DNA of 64,000 nt from Legionellaceae bacterium (GCA_029210265.1 JARGNP010000001.1:443271-507270), one strand, 5' to 3'. Positions 1 to 8,821 are shown, counted from the first letter of the stretch. Notes: generated from the sequence alone by a model not told the origin. Numbers and translations are program-made.

Positions 1-170
1 TGCGCCACAGGTAGCGATGCGCTTGGCAAAACCATTTTTCCATAACATCCAGGCCAATCTGGGCAACCTAAGCCTGCGTCTGTCAAACGTGTATACGCCC
101 CCAGCATCACCACACCTAGCGCAAGTATTAACGCAAAACCCGCCACCCATCTAAATTGATTTAATTTCAT
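1..170 (-). CDS. ctaA: Heme A synthase (CtaA/COX15), N-terminal part only
   Basis: The reading frame starts at an ATG complementary to 168-170 and runs off the left edge. It gives about 56 residues: a first membrane segment (about residues 8-24) followed by GAYTRLTDAGLGCPDWPGC, the conserved N-terminal signature of COX15/CtaA. These integral membrane enzymes oxidise the C8 methyl of heme O to make heme A for cytochrome aa3 oxidase. It lies 40 bases downstream of a membrane protein and SURF1 on the same strand, the usual order in gammaproteobacterial cytochrome oxidase assembly loci. The rest of the gene, and probably ctaB, should lie to the left of the window. Confidence 0.9.
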   Translation of the reverse strand, partial: MKLNQFRWVAGFALILALGVVMLGAYTRLTDAGLGCPDWPGCYGKMVLPSASLPVA

Positions 171-210
171 ATTTACACCCATATTTATGCTTAGACTAAG
201 ACTGCCTTTG

Positions 211-756
211 TTACGACTGCTCTTGTGAACTTAATAAACGCTTCAAATCATGAAAAATATCTTCTGGTTTATTTTCAGATGAATATTTAAGTACCATAAA
301 ATGATTAGGATCCACTAAAAACATGCGCATCTCGCTTTTTAACAAATCAACCTTACTTTGCTCATCAACTGAAACCGAACGAAGATTAATCGCTTGCTTA
401 TCAAACGCTTGCTGCATCTCAGGAGAACAAGCAGCTGTGCGTTCAGGTTGCAACATCCATAAATCAACTTGGTATAAACGCCGTCCTAAAGCAAGTCGAG
501 TACGAGCTAATTGATCCAATGCTTTTACGCATGGCGTATGACAGCCAACAGGACACCACAACGCCATGCTCCATTTTTCTTTCGGGTTATCTAAAATATT
601 AAGCGGCATAGCCGGTCGAATAAACTCGCCTTTATTTGTAGGTAATGCAGCAAGCCATGCAGGATGCTTATAAAAAACAAGTGCCAGTAATCCTGGCGCT
701 GCAAACAAAAGCACGAGGGCAAGAAATATCCCTTTAGTTCGAATTATTTTTTTCAT
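211..756 (-). CDS. Cytochrome oxidase locus thioredoxin-like membrane protein
   Basis: This 181-residue protein has one N-terminal membrane segment (about residues 11-30) and a periplasmic domain containing WCPVGCHTPC, a cysteine-rich motif placed as in thioredoxin/SCO-like folds. Proteins of this type sit between SURF1 and heme A synthase in Legionella and Pseudomonas oxidase clusters, where a role in copper delivery or thiol chemistry during CuA assembly is supposed but not proven. The gene overlaps the 3' end of SURF1 by 23 bases, so the two are translationally linked. The family placement rests on position and motif; the exact reaction is unknown. Confidence 0.75.
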   Translation of the reverse strand: MKKIIRTKGIFLALVLLFAAPGLLALVFYKHPAWLAALPTNKGEFIRPAMPLNILDNPKEKWSMALWCPVGCHTPCVKALDQLARTRLALGRRLYQVDLWMLQPERTAACSPEMQQAFDKQAINLRSVSVDEQSKVDLLKSEMRMFLVDPNHFMVLKYSSENKPEDIFHDLKRLLSSQEQS

Positions 757-1471
757 ATTTCCTAATATTTAGCGCAATAAAAATAATGAGTAAGACCAAA
801 GCAAAAGCAAACCACTGGAAGGCGTACCCTAGATGCCGCACCGGCGGCATAGAAACTGCGGGCCAAGACCTAACATAGCCAGCTGGGCTTTGAGCATCGA
901 GGCGAATGATAAACGGATAGACAGATTTATGCAAAAATTGCTCCATCAATTGCAGGTCCAAAGATTCGATTACTGCGCGATCCACTTGCTTGATTTCAAT
1001 ACCCGGCCCTAATAACCAAGGCTTTCCCAAGGAATAATACGCACGTCCTTGAAGTGTAAGTTGTTCAGTCGGTGTATTAATATTCGGTAACTCGCTTCGC
1101 GTTACACCGGCAGGAACCCACCCTCGATCAATCAAAAGCACACGATCGGCGCCTATCTCTAGAGGAGATATCACATGATAGCCTACCTGATGCGCATGAA
1201 GTTGATTATCTAAGAATATAACCTGAGGCATAAACTTGCCTTGAATACGAACAGATTCAAACGCTTCCGGTTGCGCACCCTCGCCTTGCCAAATACGTGG
1301 AGCTTGATGCTCGAAAGCTTCTTGACGTGCCAAAATAAGCCGTTTTTCTTCAGCTCGATGCAATTGCCATACGCCTAAAGCAATAAATAGTGTTATGAAA
1401 ACACAAGCTAACACACACATTGTCCAATGCGGTGTGAATCGATAACGAAAACGGGATATACTAGGGTTCAT
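734..1471 (-). CDS. SURF1 family cytochrome oxidase assembly protein
   Basis: The 245-residue protein has the SURF1 architecture: an N-terminal membrane helix (about 17-37) ending in GVWQLHRAEEKR, a central periplasmic region with LLIDRGWVP, and a C-terminal helix (about 213-233) after RHLGYAFQWFAFA. SURF1 helps insert or stabilise heme A in subunit I of cytochrome c oxidase. Length matches the family. It is the first gene of the minus-strand group that continues into the thioredoxin-like protein and ctaA, and it is divergent from the DUF2909 gene. Confidence 0.92.
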   Translation of the reverse strand: MNPSISRFRYRFTPHWTMCVLACVFITLFIALGVWQLHRAEEKRLILARQEAFEHQAPRIWQGEGAQPEAFESVRIQGKFMPQVIFLDNQLHAHQVGYHVISPLEIGADRVLLIDRGWVPAGVTRSELPNINTPTEQLTLQGRAYYSLGKPWLLGPGIEIKQVDRAVIESLDLQLMEQFLHKSVYPFIIRLDAQSPAGYVRSWPAVSMPPVRHLGYAFQWFAFALVLLIIFIALNIRKYEKNNSN

Positions 1472-1519
1472 GTAAACATCATGAGGCTATTCGGCTATTC
1501 AATATCGGGAGTATAACAA

Positions 1520-1723
1520 ATGTTTACCAAAATTTTTATTTTAATTATCATGCTGATTATTCTGATCACGCTCTTCAGTGGCCTGCTGTTTCTTGTGCGT
1601 GATAACGGTAAAACCAAAAATACGGTTAAAGCACTTACATGGCGTATTGCTTTATCTCTTGGTTTATTTATTTTTCTAATCATTGCATTTAGTTTACATT
1701 GGATAAATCCACACGGCGTATAA
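1520..1723 (+). CDS. Twin-transmembrane DUF2909 family protein
   Basis: A 67-residue protein with two hydrophobic helices (about 3-26 and 41-62) separated by a basic loop (RDNGKTKNTVKALTWR). This is the DUF2909 pattern; these small proteins are typically encoded between the oxidase subunit III gene and SURF1, on the opposite strand, as here. No function is established. The start follows GGGAG at 1508-1512. The next gene on the same strand follows after 14 bases. Confidence 0.8.
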   Translation: MFTKIFILIIMLIILITLFSGLLFLVRDNGKTKNTVKALTWRIALSLGLFIFLIIAFSLHWINPHGV

Positions 1724-1737
1724 ATGGAGTAAATACT

Positions 1738-2241
1738 ATGTTTAATCGCATATTAAGTATCTTAAGTATCTCATGCCTTATTTTGTCAAACACAAGCCAT
1801 GCCGATACGATTGGGCGTTACATGAATATTGCAAACAATATTCCTAAAATGGAAATGAAAGCCGACCGCCAAGCTCATATTTGGGCGCGATCAGCCCGTA
1901 CGGTCTTAAGCTTAACAAGCGAGTCCATTGCTGAGACGTTAATACTCGCGAATGCAACAGCCACAGAACATGGCACACCAATTTTTTGTCTACCAATCGA
2001 GGTATCCCTCAACGCCATCGTGATGAACGAGTTAATTCAAGAAACTTATCGTGAGATATCCAGCCAAACAAACGATAAAAATAATCTAACCGTATCCAAT
2101 ATCGCCTGGATAGCTGTGACACACAAATACCCGTGCAATCAGGATACATCGTCAAGTAGCCCAAGCACCCCAAGTCAAATAACCAAGCCTACGGTTGCAT
2201 CGATGGGTCATATGGACGGTGTTTTACCACCGCCTCCTTAA
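1738..2241 (+). CDS. Exported protein, Rap1a/Tai immunity-like layout
   Basis: The start at 1738 is chosen because it follows TGGAG and begins a good signal peptide (MFNRILS...NTSHA, cleavage after about residue 22). An upstream in-frame start at 1699 would lie inside the previous gene. The mature part is about 145 residues. It has an FCLP motif in the middle and KYPC near the end, the two-cysteine spacing seen in Rap1a/Tai periplasmic proteins (CxP ... aypC), some of which are type VI secretion immunity proteins. No amidase effector lies nearby, so that link is a guess from the layout only. The C-terminal tail is Ser/Pro-rich. Confidence 0.6.
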   Translation: MFNRILSILSISCLILSNTSHADTIGRYMNIANNIPKMEMKADRQAHIWARSARTVLSLTSESIAETLILANATATEHGTPIFCLPIEVSLNAIVMNELIQETYREISSQTNDKNNLTVSNIAWIAVTHKYPCNQDTSSSSPSTPSQITKPTVASMGHMDGVLPPPP

Positions 2242-2255
2242 AGCATTCAAAGCAT

Positions 2256-2600
2256 TTAAAGACGACTAAATTCTTCATAAGCTTCCAGCGCTTCGGCGGC
2301 AAACATCAACGAAGGGCCACCGCCCATATATATTGCCATGCTTAACGTTTCGAGTAATTCTTCACGCGTGGTTTTTAGCTTAACCAACGTTTTCGCATGA
2401 AAACCAATGCAGCCTTGACAATGGCTTGAAACAGCAAGCGCCATCGCAATAAGCTCTTTCGTTTTTTTATCTAATGCGCCGGCTTTGGTTGATGCATGTG
2501 AAAGTGATGAAAAACCCGCCATAACATCAGGTATTTCACGCTGTAATTTAGCAAGCTCCGTATTAAGATTATCGGTGATATTTTTAAATCGGTCAGACAT
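2256..2600 (-). CDS. AhpD-like carboxymuconolactone decarboxylase family protein
   Basis: This 114-residue helical protein carries SSHCQGCIGFH, the CxxCxxxH active-site motif of AhpD-like alkyl hydroperoxidase/CMD proteins, plus the family helix ELIAMALAVS before it and LLETLSMAIYMGGGPSL after it. Such proteins act as small cytosolic thiol peroxidases or disulfide reductases; the presence of both cysteines favours redox activity over ring-lactone chemistry. It is a single gene, convergent with the exported protein to its left. The substrate cannot be deduced. Confidence 0.85.
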   Translation of the reverse strand: MSDRFKNITDNLNTELAKLQREIPDVMAGFSSLSHASTKAGALDKKTKELIAMALAVSSHCQGCIGFHAKTLVKLKTTREELLETLSMAIYMGGGPSLMFAAEALEAYEEFSRL

Positions 2601-2730
2601 ATCCAGCTCCTTGTTTTAAAGCATGATTTCTAATTAATTAAAGCCTTGATTTGCTTACTTATCAAGCCGCGCTTTAAACGTTATACTCAAAGCCTAGCAT
2701 TTATATTTTATTTCTTGTCAGGAAGACACC

Positions 2731-3444
2731 ATGCATACACAAAACCATATCTACTATCATGACGATCAAGCGCTACATGCTCATGTTGCTTTTGACAACA
2801 CAACACAATCTAAACGACCCGCAGTGCTTGTATTTCATGACTGGAGTGGACGCAATGAATTTGCTTGTGTCAAAGCAGAGCAGTTTGCAGAGATGGGTTA
2901 TGTTGGATTTGCAGCCGATTTATATGGTGCCGGTGTTATAGGCACCACCAATGATGAAAAACAAGCCTTAATGGCGCCACTCATGAACGATCGCTTACGT
3001 TTGTTTGGACGTCTTTTTGCAGCCCTTGATGCCCTCGCCGCCTTTCCTGAAGTCGATGAAACGCGGGTTGCAGCCGTAGGTTACTGTTTTGGAGGGTTAT
3101 GTGCACTTGATCTTGCCCGTACCGGCGCTTCTATCTCAGGTGTTGTGAGTTTTCATGGCTTACTTAAAGCCCCGAACCCACGCCCCAAAGAAAGCATCCA
3201 TGCCAAAGTACTTGCTTTACATGGTTTTGATGATCCGATGGTCCCCCCTGAAGATGTAACGGCGTTTTGTCATGAAATGACAGAAGCCCATGCCGACTGG
3301 CAAATGCATATGTATGGTCAAACAACCCATGCCTTTACTAATCCTGAAGCCAACGACCCCATACTCGGCACACGCTATAGCGCCAAAGCTGAGCATCGCT
3401 CGTTTCAGGCCATGACCCATTTTTTAACTGAAATTTTTGCTTAA
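2731..3444 (+). CDS. Dienelactone hydrolase family protein
   Basis: A 237-residue alpha/beta hydrolase. The nucleophile motif is GYCFGG (about residues 118-123), with cysteine in place of serine as in dienelactone hydrolases. The acid residue lies in HGFDDPMVP and the histidine in THAFTNPEA. Length and the HDWSGRNEFA oxyanion region fit the DLH family. The natural substrate in a bacterium without an aromatic degradation cluster is unknown, so general esterase or lactonase activity is the safest statement. AGGAAG at 2721-2726 serves as ribosome binding site. The next gene starts 3 bases after the stop, so the two are probably co-transcribed. Confidence 0.88.
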   Translation: MHTQNHIYYHDDQALHAHVAFDNTTQSKRPAVLVFHDWSGRNEFACVKAEQFAEMGYVGFAADLYGAGVIGTTNDEKQALMAPLMNDRLRLFGRLFAALDALAAFPEVDETRVAAVGYCFGGLCALDLARTGASISGVVSFHGLLKAPNPRPKESIHAKVLALHGFDDPMVPPEDVTAFCHEMTEAHADWQMHMYGQTTHAFTNPEANDPILGTRYSAKAEHRSFQAMTHFLTEIFA

Positions 3445-3447
3445 TTT

Positions 3448-4494
3448 ATGACGGTAATAATCAACAATCATGAAGCCCTTGCAGTAGAGCTAGCTGAACT
3501 ACTTCAAAAATCTCGCTTATTACTTGCCGTGGCTGAATCGTGCACCGGAGGCAGCTTAGGCGCAAGGCTAACGTCTATAGCCGGTAGCTCTGCATGGTTC
3601 GATCGCGGTTTTATTACCTATTCAAACGAAGCGAAACACGAGATGCTTGGCGTAGCTGAAAGCATTTTAATTCATGATGGTGCAGTCAGTGAAGCAGCCG
3701 CCCGAGCCATGGCTGAAGGCTGCATTAAACATAGCGCGGCAGGCCTCAGTGTTGCCATCACCGGCATCGCAGGACCTGGCGGTGGTAGTCAAGAAAAGCC
3801 TGTCGGAACCGTTTGGATTGCATCCGCAGGCGCTCGGCAAAAAACCACAGCAACGTGTTTTAATTTTGAGGGTGATCGAGAAGCCGTACGGCAAGCGGCT
3901 GAATTACATGCGCTCAAAATGCTTATAAGCCGCGCGCAAGCTTTGTTGCCGCCCCCAAACAATCAAGAGCCGACTTATTTTTTTACTTTGATGCCCGACC
4001 CAGCAACGGCTTCGGCATTATATCAACGTGCACGTGTATTCACCGAGCATACATCTTGCCAACCCACACCACCCGAAAATTTACATTTAACGCTCGCGTA
4101 TTTAGGCAGGCTTCACACGGCAGAACTAAATAACCTAACAAACCTAAAATCACCGTGCCCCATTGCGCCATTCGAGCTAATTATTTCGGACGTTAAGCAC
4201 TGGTCCGAAATAAATATTTCGTATTTGGCGCCTAGTCTTTCATCAGAACCCTTGGAAAAATTACATGCTTTTTTGAATCAACATATCGTGCAACAAGGCC
4301 TCAAACCCGAGCGTCGTGCTTTCGTGCCTCACATCACGATAACACGCGATGACAGCCACGGACTAAAATCACATAAAATCAAACCCGTTCCATGGTTCAT
4401 TCATGAATTATGCTTGGTTCAATCTCCCCCGAGAGCACCACAAGCATCATCCGACTACACCATAATACAGCGTTGGCCTATGAAACTTGCGTAA
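3448..4494 (+). CDS. Fused NMN amidohydrolase (PncC/CinA-C) and 2'-5' RNA ligase (ThpR)
   Basis: Two domains are visible in 348 residues. Residues 1-165 are a complete CinA C-terminal domain with AESCTGG, GSSAWFDRGFITYSN, AITGIAGPGGGS and KPVGTVW, the family that hydrolyses nicotinamide mononucleotide to NaMN. Residues 170-348 form a 2H phosphoesterase of the ThpR/LigT type with both HxT motifs (NLHLTLAYLG and FVPHITITRDD). ThpR enzymes open 2',3'-cyclic phosphates or join 2'-5' RNA ends. In most bacteria these are separate genes. The junction is a short Pro/Asn linker (PPPNNQEP). Both active sites look complete. The 3' end overlaps the convergent membrane-protein gene by 17 bases. Confidence 0.9.
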   Translation: MTVIINNHEALAVELAELLQKSRLLLAVAESCTGGSLGARLTSIAGSSAWFDRGFITYSNEAKHEMLGVAESILIHDGAVSEAAARAMAEGCIKHSAAGLSVAITGIAGPGGGSQEKPVGTVWIASAGARQKTTATCFNFEGDREAVRQAAELHALKMLISRAQALLPPPNNQEPTYFFTLMPDPATASALYQRARVFTEHTSCQPTPPENLHLTLAYLGRLHTAELNNLTNLKSPCPIAPFELIISDVKHWSEINISYLAPSLSSEPLEKLHAFLNQHIVQQGLKPERRAFVPHITITRDDSHGLKSHKIKPVPWFIHELCLVQSPPRAPQASSDYTIIQRWPMKLA

Positions 4495-4915
4495 TTATTT
4501 CATGATGATGTAAATAAAAATAAGCGACTCGCGTGAGTATTTGCGCGGCAAATATAAACATCACTCCAAGCACAACATAATAACCGTTGCTTGAGCATAC
4601 TTTTTTTAGTAAATCTAACATCAGTACGGGTACGGCAAGCCACAAGACAGAATTAAATAAAAACATCCAACACAAGACTGTTACAAATATACGCGTATCA
4701 AATACCCAAACATTATTCAGTAGGATAAGAAAAAGAGCCATGAATAAGCTAAACATGGCCGTTACCATAGCAATAACACCTGGTTCTTCGATGTGCGCTA
4801 TCAACGAACGATAATAATCTGCTCGTAAAAAAAGAATAACAACCATGCTCAGCATATAAAAACCTATACCGATGCTTAAAATAAGTTCCTGAAATAAAGC
4901 GGTTTCTGAGAACAT
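4478..4915 (-). CDS. Four-helix integral membrane protein of unknown function
   Basis: This 145-residue protein is almost entirely hydrophobic, with four predicted membrane helices (about 12-30, 46-67, 73-103, 113-132) and short loops. I do not recognise a family. It is monocistronic, convergent with and overlapping the PncC-ThpR fusion gene at its 3' end, and divergent from asnS. GGAGT at 4919-4923 (minus strand) supports the start. Confidence 0.65.
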   Translation of the reverse strand: MFSETALFQELILSIGIGFYMLSMVVILFLRADYYRSLIAHIEEPGVIAMVTAMFSLFMALFLILLNNVWVFDTRIFVTVLCWMFLFNSVLWLAVPVLMLDLLKKVCSSNGYYVVLGVMFIFAAQILTRVAYFYLHHHEIITQVS

Positions 4916-5095
4916 AACGGACTCCTAAAAATATCTCATCTTTTCTTTATCATATAGACTAAAAATAGACCATGTGTTTTGATTTTACAAATAATCCTTC
5001 CTTCAATCATGGGCGCGCCTCTTTTATGCTCATTTTTTCTGGTATATTATCAAGACCTAAATTTGTTTATCATGATTTAAATGGAAGAACTTAAT

Positions 5096-6499
5096 ATGTC
5101 TGAAATAAGTACGGTTAAAGCCTGCCTAGGCGGCAACGTTCACGCAGGAACACCGGTTACCGTACGTGGCTGGGTTAAAACACGACGCGATTCAAAAGCC
5201 GGTATTTCTTTTATTAGCTTGCACGACGGCTCTTGCTTTTCCCCGATTCAAATTGTCGCACCCGCTGATTTACCTAATTATCAAGATGAAATTCAAAAAC
5301 TCACAGCTGGTTGCGCTGTTATAGCCACAGGAACCCTTGTTGCCTCACAAGGCAAAGGTCAGACATTTGAAATTCAAGCCAATAACGTTGAAATCGCAGG
5401 CTGGGTAGAAAAACCTGAAAGTTATCCTATTCAGGCAAAGCGTCACACACTGGAGTATTTACGTGATGTGGCACACTTACGCCCACGTACCAATACCATC
5501 AGCGCTGTAACACGCGTACGCCATTGCGTGTCACAAGCTATTCATCGATTCTTACACGATCAAGGCTACTTTTGGATTCATACCCCCATTATTACCACGA
5601 ACGATTGCGAAGGGGCCGGTGAGTTATTTCGTGTAAGCACACTTGATCTGCAAAATATTCCGCGAGATGACAAGAACCAACCCGATTTTTCAAAAGATTT
5701 TTTTGGAAAAGAAACGTTTCTTACCGTTTCAGGCCAACTCAACGTTGAAGCCTATTGCCTGGCCATGTCAAAAGTATACACGTTTGGTCCGACGTTTCGT
5801 GCTGAAAACTCCCATACAAGCCGGCATTTAGCAGAATTTTGGATGGTGGAGCCTGAGCTTGCCTTTGGCACACTCGATGATATTTGTAACCTTTCCCAAG
5901 AATTCTTACGCTACGTATGCAAAGCTGTACTCAACGAACTACCTGACGATATGGCGTTTTTCAATCAATTTATCGATAAAACATGCGTCCAACGCCTCGA
6001 AGATTTGGTTAAGTCTGATTTCGAAACGCTCCCTTACGGAGATGCTATTAACCTACTTGAAAAATCAAAACAAAAATTTGAATACCCTGTCCAATGGGGC
6101 TTAGACCTGCAATCAGAACATGAGCGTTATCTTACTGAAGTTGTCTTTAAAAAACCGGTGATTATTACTAACTATCCTAAAGATATCAAAAGCTTTTACA
6201 TGCGCATGAACGATGATAATAAAACCGTGGCTGCGATGGATGTTTTAGTGCCTGGCATTGGTGAAATCATTGGTGGAAGTGCGCGTGAAGAGCGCTTAGA
6301 TATTCTAGAAAGCCGTATGGACGACAACAACATCGATCAAAAACATTATCAATGGTATCTCGACCTACGACGCTACGGCACCGTACCGCACGCCGGATTC
6401 GGCCTTGGACTGGAGCGCTTGGTGAGCTACGTAACCGGTGTTGCTAACGTCCGTGATGTTATTGCATTTCCTCGCACACCTGGGCATGCAAATTATTAA
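5096..6499 (+). CDS. asnS: Asparaginyl-tRNA synthetase
   Basis: The protein (467 residues from this start) has an N-terminal OB-fold anticodon-binding domain (about 1-115) and a class IIb catalytic core with motif 2 [16 protein letters not shown] and motif 3 [10 protein letters not shown] near the C-terminus. It charges tRNA-Asn directly, so asparagine need not be made through Asp-tRNA-Asn. I chose ATG 5096 because GGAAG at 5083-5087 is well placed before it, while an upstream ATG at 5081 overlaps that site. Length fits the bacterial family. It stands alone, followed by a 415-base gap holding an inverted repeat pair. Confidence 0.96.
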   Translation: MSEISTVKACLGGNVHAGTPVTVRGWVKTRRDSKAGISFISLHDGSCFSPIQIVAPADLPNYQDEIQKLTAGCAVIATGTLVASQGKGQTFEIQANNVEIAGWVEKPESYPIQAKRHTLEYLRDVAHLRPRTNTISAVTRVRHCVSQAIHRFLHDQGYFWIHTPIITTNDCEGAGELFRVSTLDLQNIPRDDKNQPDFSKDFFGKETFLTVSGQLNVEAYCLAMSKVYTFGPTFRAENSHTSRHLAEFWMVEPELAFGTLDDICNLSQEFLRYVCKAVLNELPDDMAFFNQFIDKTCVQRLEDLVKSDFETLPYGDAINLLEKSKQKFEYPVQWGLDLQSEHERYLTEVVFKKPVIITNYPKDIKSFYMRMNDDNKTVAAMDVLVPGIGEIIGGSAREERLDILESRMDDNNIDQKHYQWYLDLRRYGTVPHAGFGLGLERLVSYVTGVANVRDVIAFPRTPGHANY

Positions 6500-6547
6500 C
6501 CAATAACAAACTTGCAAACAGCTGTTTACACTCGTTACGCCCTGAAT

Positions 6548-6609
6548 CTGGTTTTGACGTTCCTTCTCCCGCGTGAGTGGGAGAAGGTGCCCGACAGGGC
6601 GGATGAGGG
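6548..6609 (+). repeat. REP-like element, copy 1 of a 62-bp inverted repeat pair
   Basis: This 62-base unit is the perfect reverse complement of 6882-6943. It contains a 9-bp stem (CCTTCTCCC / GGGAGAAGG, 8-base loop) and then a short GCCC-gaca-GGGC stem. Compact hairpin units in head-to-head pairs are typical of REP/BIME-type elements spread by RAYT transposases. No such transposase is visible in the window. It lies 48 bases past the asnS stop and could end its transcription, although no T-run follows. Confidence 0.85.
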
Positions 6610-6881
6610 CTGAGGGGTTAGATTCAATAAATTTCAGAGCACTGCAAGACTTCAATATTACAAATGAAGCTAGACTACATGCGACTTAAAATATGCAAGA
6701 AACCTAGGTCCCACGGCTTGTCAGCGGGATCAATTCTATTTTGGTCAATACTGGCTCCCGCGGACTTTTTTAATCAAGAAGAACAACAAACAAATAAAAT
6801 AATTTAATGCCCAGCTCCCATGTATGTTTAATTATTTTTAATTCTGGGTTCTGGGTTCTGGGCATTAGATCTGTATCTACC
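6610..6881. other. Intergenic spacer inside the inverted repeat pair
   Basis: No convincing gene is present between the two REP-like copies. A 10-bp inverted repeat (TAATGCCCAG at 6805-6814, CTGGGCATTA at 6858-6867) flanks a short direct repeat of TTCTGGG (about 6842-6862). The spacer is AT-rich and stop-rich in all frames. Confidence 0.6.
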
Positions 6882-6943
6882 CCCTCATCCGCCCTGTCGG
6901 GCACCTTCTCCCACTCACGCGGGAGAAGGAACGTCAAAACCAG
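6882..6943 (-). repeat. REP-like element, copy 2 of the inverted repeat pair, overlapping pabA
   Basis: This is the perfect reverse complement of 6548-6609. Its outer part supplies the last codons and the stop (TGA complementary to 6915-6917) of the pabA reading frame, so the C-terminal residues DVPSPA are encoded by repeat sequence. The repeat therefore moved into, or recombined at, the 3' end of pabA. Confidence 0.85.
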
Positions 6944-7682
6944 CGTCCGATTGAAAGCAGGAATAACCCAAATCTTTTAAACTTGGGAAACATAAAAAAT
7001 TACGTAACACCTGAATACCTTGCTCCGTCAAAACAGCTTCAGGGTGATACTGCAAACCAAACAGCGGGTAGTCGCGATGCGCTACCCCCATGATCACCCT
7101 GCAGCCCATTTTATCATACGTCCAAGCCGTGATTTTCCAACTGCTGGGTATAGCATCTTCTTGAACCACCAACGAATGATAACGGGTCGCTAAAAACGAA
7201 TTAGGTATGTTCGCAAATAAACCTTCTCCATCATCATGATAAATTACCGCTTGTTTACCGTGGTGTATTTCTTGCGCTTGAACCACACACCCACCGAACG
7301 CCTCAATTAAACACTGGTGGCCTAAACAAATCCCAAGCATGGGATAGTGCTTATAATATTTTTTAATTAACACCTGTGTTTTAAGCACCTCATGAGGACT
7401 TCCAGGACCCGGTGATAACACTAAACGTGTAGGTTTTAATATTTCTAGATTATTTAACATGGCATCCATGTGCTGAACCACCGTAACCAATGCACCTAAT
7501 TGCTCAAAATAAGATTTGATGAGTTGGGTGAACGAATCATGATGATCGATTAAAAGCACATGTTCATGCTCAAATTTATGTTTATGTTTATGCTTATGCT
7601 TATGCTTATGATATTGATCTAAAACAGCCGGGCTTACTTCTGGCGTATTTTCTAATTCAAGTAACCAGCCATAATCACTCAT
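6915..7682 (-). CDS. pabA: Aminodeoxychorismate/anthranilate synthase glutamine amidotransferase subunit
   Basis: A class I glutamine amidotransferase of 255 residues: LLIDHHDSFT, LSPGPGSP, the nucleophile in LGICLGHQ, and LQYHPEAVLTE carrying the catalytic His and Glu. Paired with PabB it releases ammonia from glutamine to make aminodeoxychorismate for folate. The ATG overlaps the pabB stop by 4 bases, so translation is coupled. Two oddities stand out. About 40 extra N-terminal residues precede the domain and include a His-Lys tract encoded by a 6-bp tandem repeat. The C-terminal residues come from a REP-like repeat. Paired TrpG function is also possible, since such subunits are often shared. 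Confidence 0.88.
   Translation of the reverse strand: MSDYGWLLELENTPEVSPAVLDQYHKHKHKHKHKHKFEHEHVLLIDHHDSFTQLIKSYFEQLGALVTVVQHMDAMLNNLEILKPTRLVLSPGPGSPHEVLKTQVLIKKYYKHYPMLGICLGHQCLIEAFGGCVVQAQEIHHGKQAVIYHDDGEGLFANIPNSFLATRYHSLVVQEDAIPSSWKITAWTYDKMGCRVIMGVAHRDYPLFGLQYHPEAVLTEQGIQVLRNFLCFPSLKDLGYSCFQSDAGFDVPSPA
7575..7610. repeat. Hexanucleotide tandem repeat (six units) in pabA
   Basis: Six units of 6 bp, three TTTATG and three CTTATG on the plus strand, encode an alternating His-Lys tract near residues 25-36 of PabA. The unit is a multiple of three, so slippage would change tract length without shifting the frame. Confidence 0.9.
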
Positions 7683-8821
7683 GATGTAAAAAACCGAGCT
7701 TTGAGCTGCATTTCTTCGAACTCAGCTTGTTCTGTAGAGTCATGAACAATACCACCGCCCACGCCCAACTCACCTTGAGATCCGCGGCATAATAACGTTC
7801 GAATCGGTACGTTAAAGCACATGTTATTTTCAGGGGTAATATAACCGATGGCACCGGTATAAATATGACGAGGCTCCGATTCTAAATCACGAATGATTTC
7901 CATGGTACGTCGTTTGGGCGCACCCGTAATCGACCCACACGGAAACAAATGCTGCATAATAGTCGCAAACGGTAGTTCACGTTCAACTTCACTTTGAATA
8001 CAGGATGTCATTTGATGAACTGTTTCATAGCTTTCCACTTCTAATAGCCGCGATACCTGCACTGAACCAGGCTTTGATATCGCCGATAAGTCATTACGTA
8101 ATAAATCCACAATCATGGTATTTTCAGCCATAGATTTAGGATCTGATTTTAAAAAAGCATAATTTGCGGCATCATCGGCCACATCAACCGCACGAGGCAT
8201 CGTGCCTTTCATAGGTTTAGCACGCATCGTTGTATTGATTTTTGAGAAAAATAATTCTGGCGAAAGCGATAAAACATCATACGCCGGCATATGCATCAAA
8301 GCAGAATATGCGACCGTTTGACGTGCACGTAACTGCCTATATAGCGCACGAGATGATCCTTCAAAATTAAATTTATATTTTGCTGTCAAATTAACCTGGT
8401 ACGTATCACCTTTACAAATATGCTGTTTGATTTTGTAAAATGCTTGACCGTATGCCGCAGCACTTATATTTAATTTAATTGAATCAATTAAGGCATCTTC
8501 ATCCCCTAAATATTGATTAATATCAAAAGCTGTTAATTTTTGAGGTGATTTAAACGCAAAAAAATGCAATAAGGGAAAAGCATGTGCTTCTTTCGGTAAT
8601 GCCGTAAGCCCACGTAATACATAGCCTGCTTCGTAACTTACACCTCCGGCTAAATAATAACCTTGACGTCTGAGTGCATCCACTCGCGCCAAACTTGCAT
8701 CAAGCATAGCTGCATGCCAACACACCACTTCTTCACATGGCTCAGAAAACAACAGGCCTGCATAAGGCACATCGAGTAGGCGTCTGTTTTCAAATAATAT
8801 AGAAGCTGAGGTCACATTCAA
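7679..8821 (-). CDS. pabB: Aminodeoxychorismate synthase component I
   Basis: The 380-residue protein is a chorismate-binding enzyme. It has KPMKGTMPR, where lysine rather than alanine marks aminodeoxychorismate synthases over anthranilate synthases. SDPKSMAENTMIVDLLRND, CGSITGAPK, YTGAIGY and GVGGGIVHDS complete the active site. It converts chorismate and ammonia to 4-amino-4-deoxychorismate for p-aminobenzoate and folate. It is shorter than E. coli PabB (about 450) because the N-terminal subdomain is reduced. The gene is upstream of and overlaps pabA by 4 bases. No pabC lyase is seen in the window. Confidence 0.92.
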   Translation of the reverse strand: MNVTSASILFENRRLLDVPYAGLLFSEPCEEVVCWHAAMLDASLARVDALRRQGYYLAGGVSYEAGYVLRGLTALPKEAHAFPLLHFFAFKSPQKLTAFDINQYLGDEDALIDSIKLNISAAAYGQAFYKIKQHICKGDTYQVNLTAKYKFNFEGSSRALYRQLRARQTVAYSALMHMPAYDVLSLSPELFFSKINTTMRAKPMKGTMPRAVDVADDAANYAFLKSDPKSMAENTMIVDLLRNDLSAISKPGSVQVSRLLEVESYETVHQMTSCIQSEVERELPFATIMQHLFPCGSITGAPKRRTMEIIRDLESEPRHIYTGAIGYITPENNMCFNVPIRTLLCRGSQGELGVGGGIVHDSTEQAEFEEMQLKARFFTS

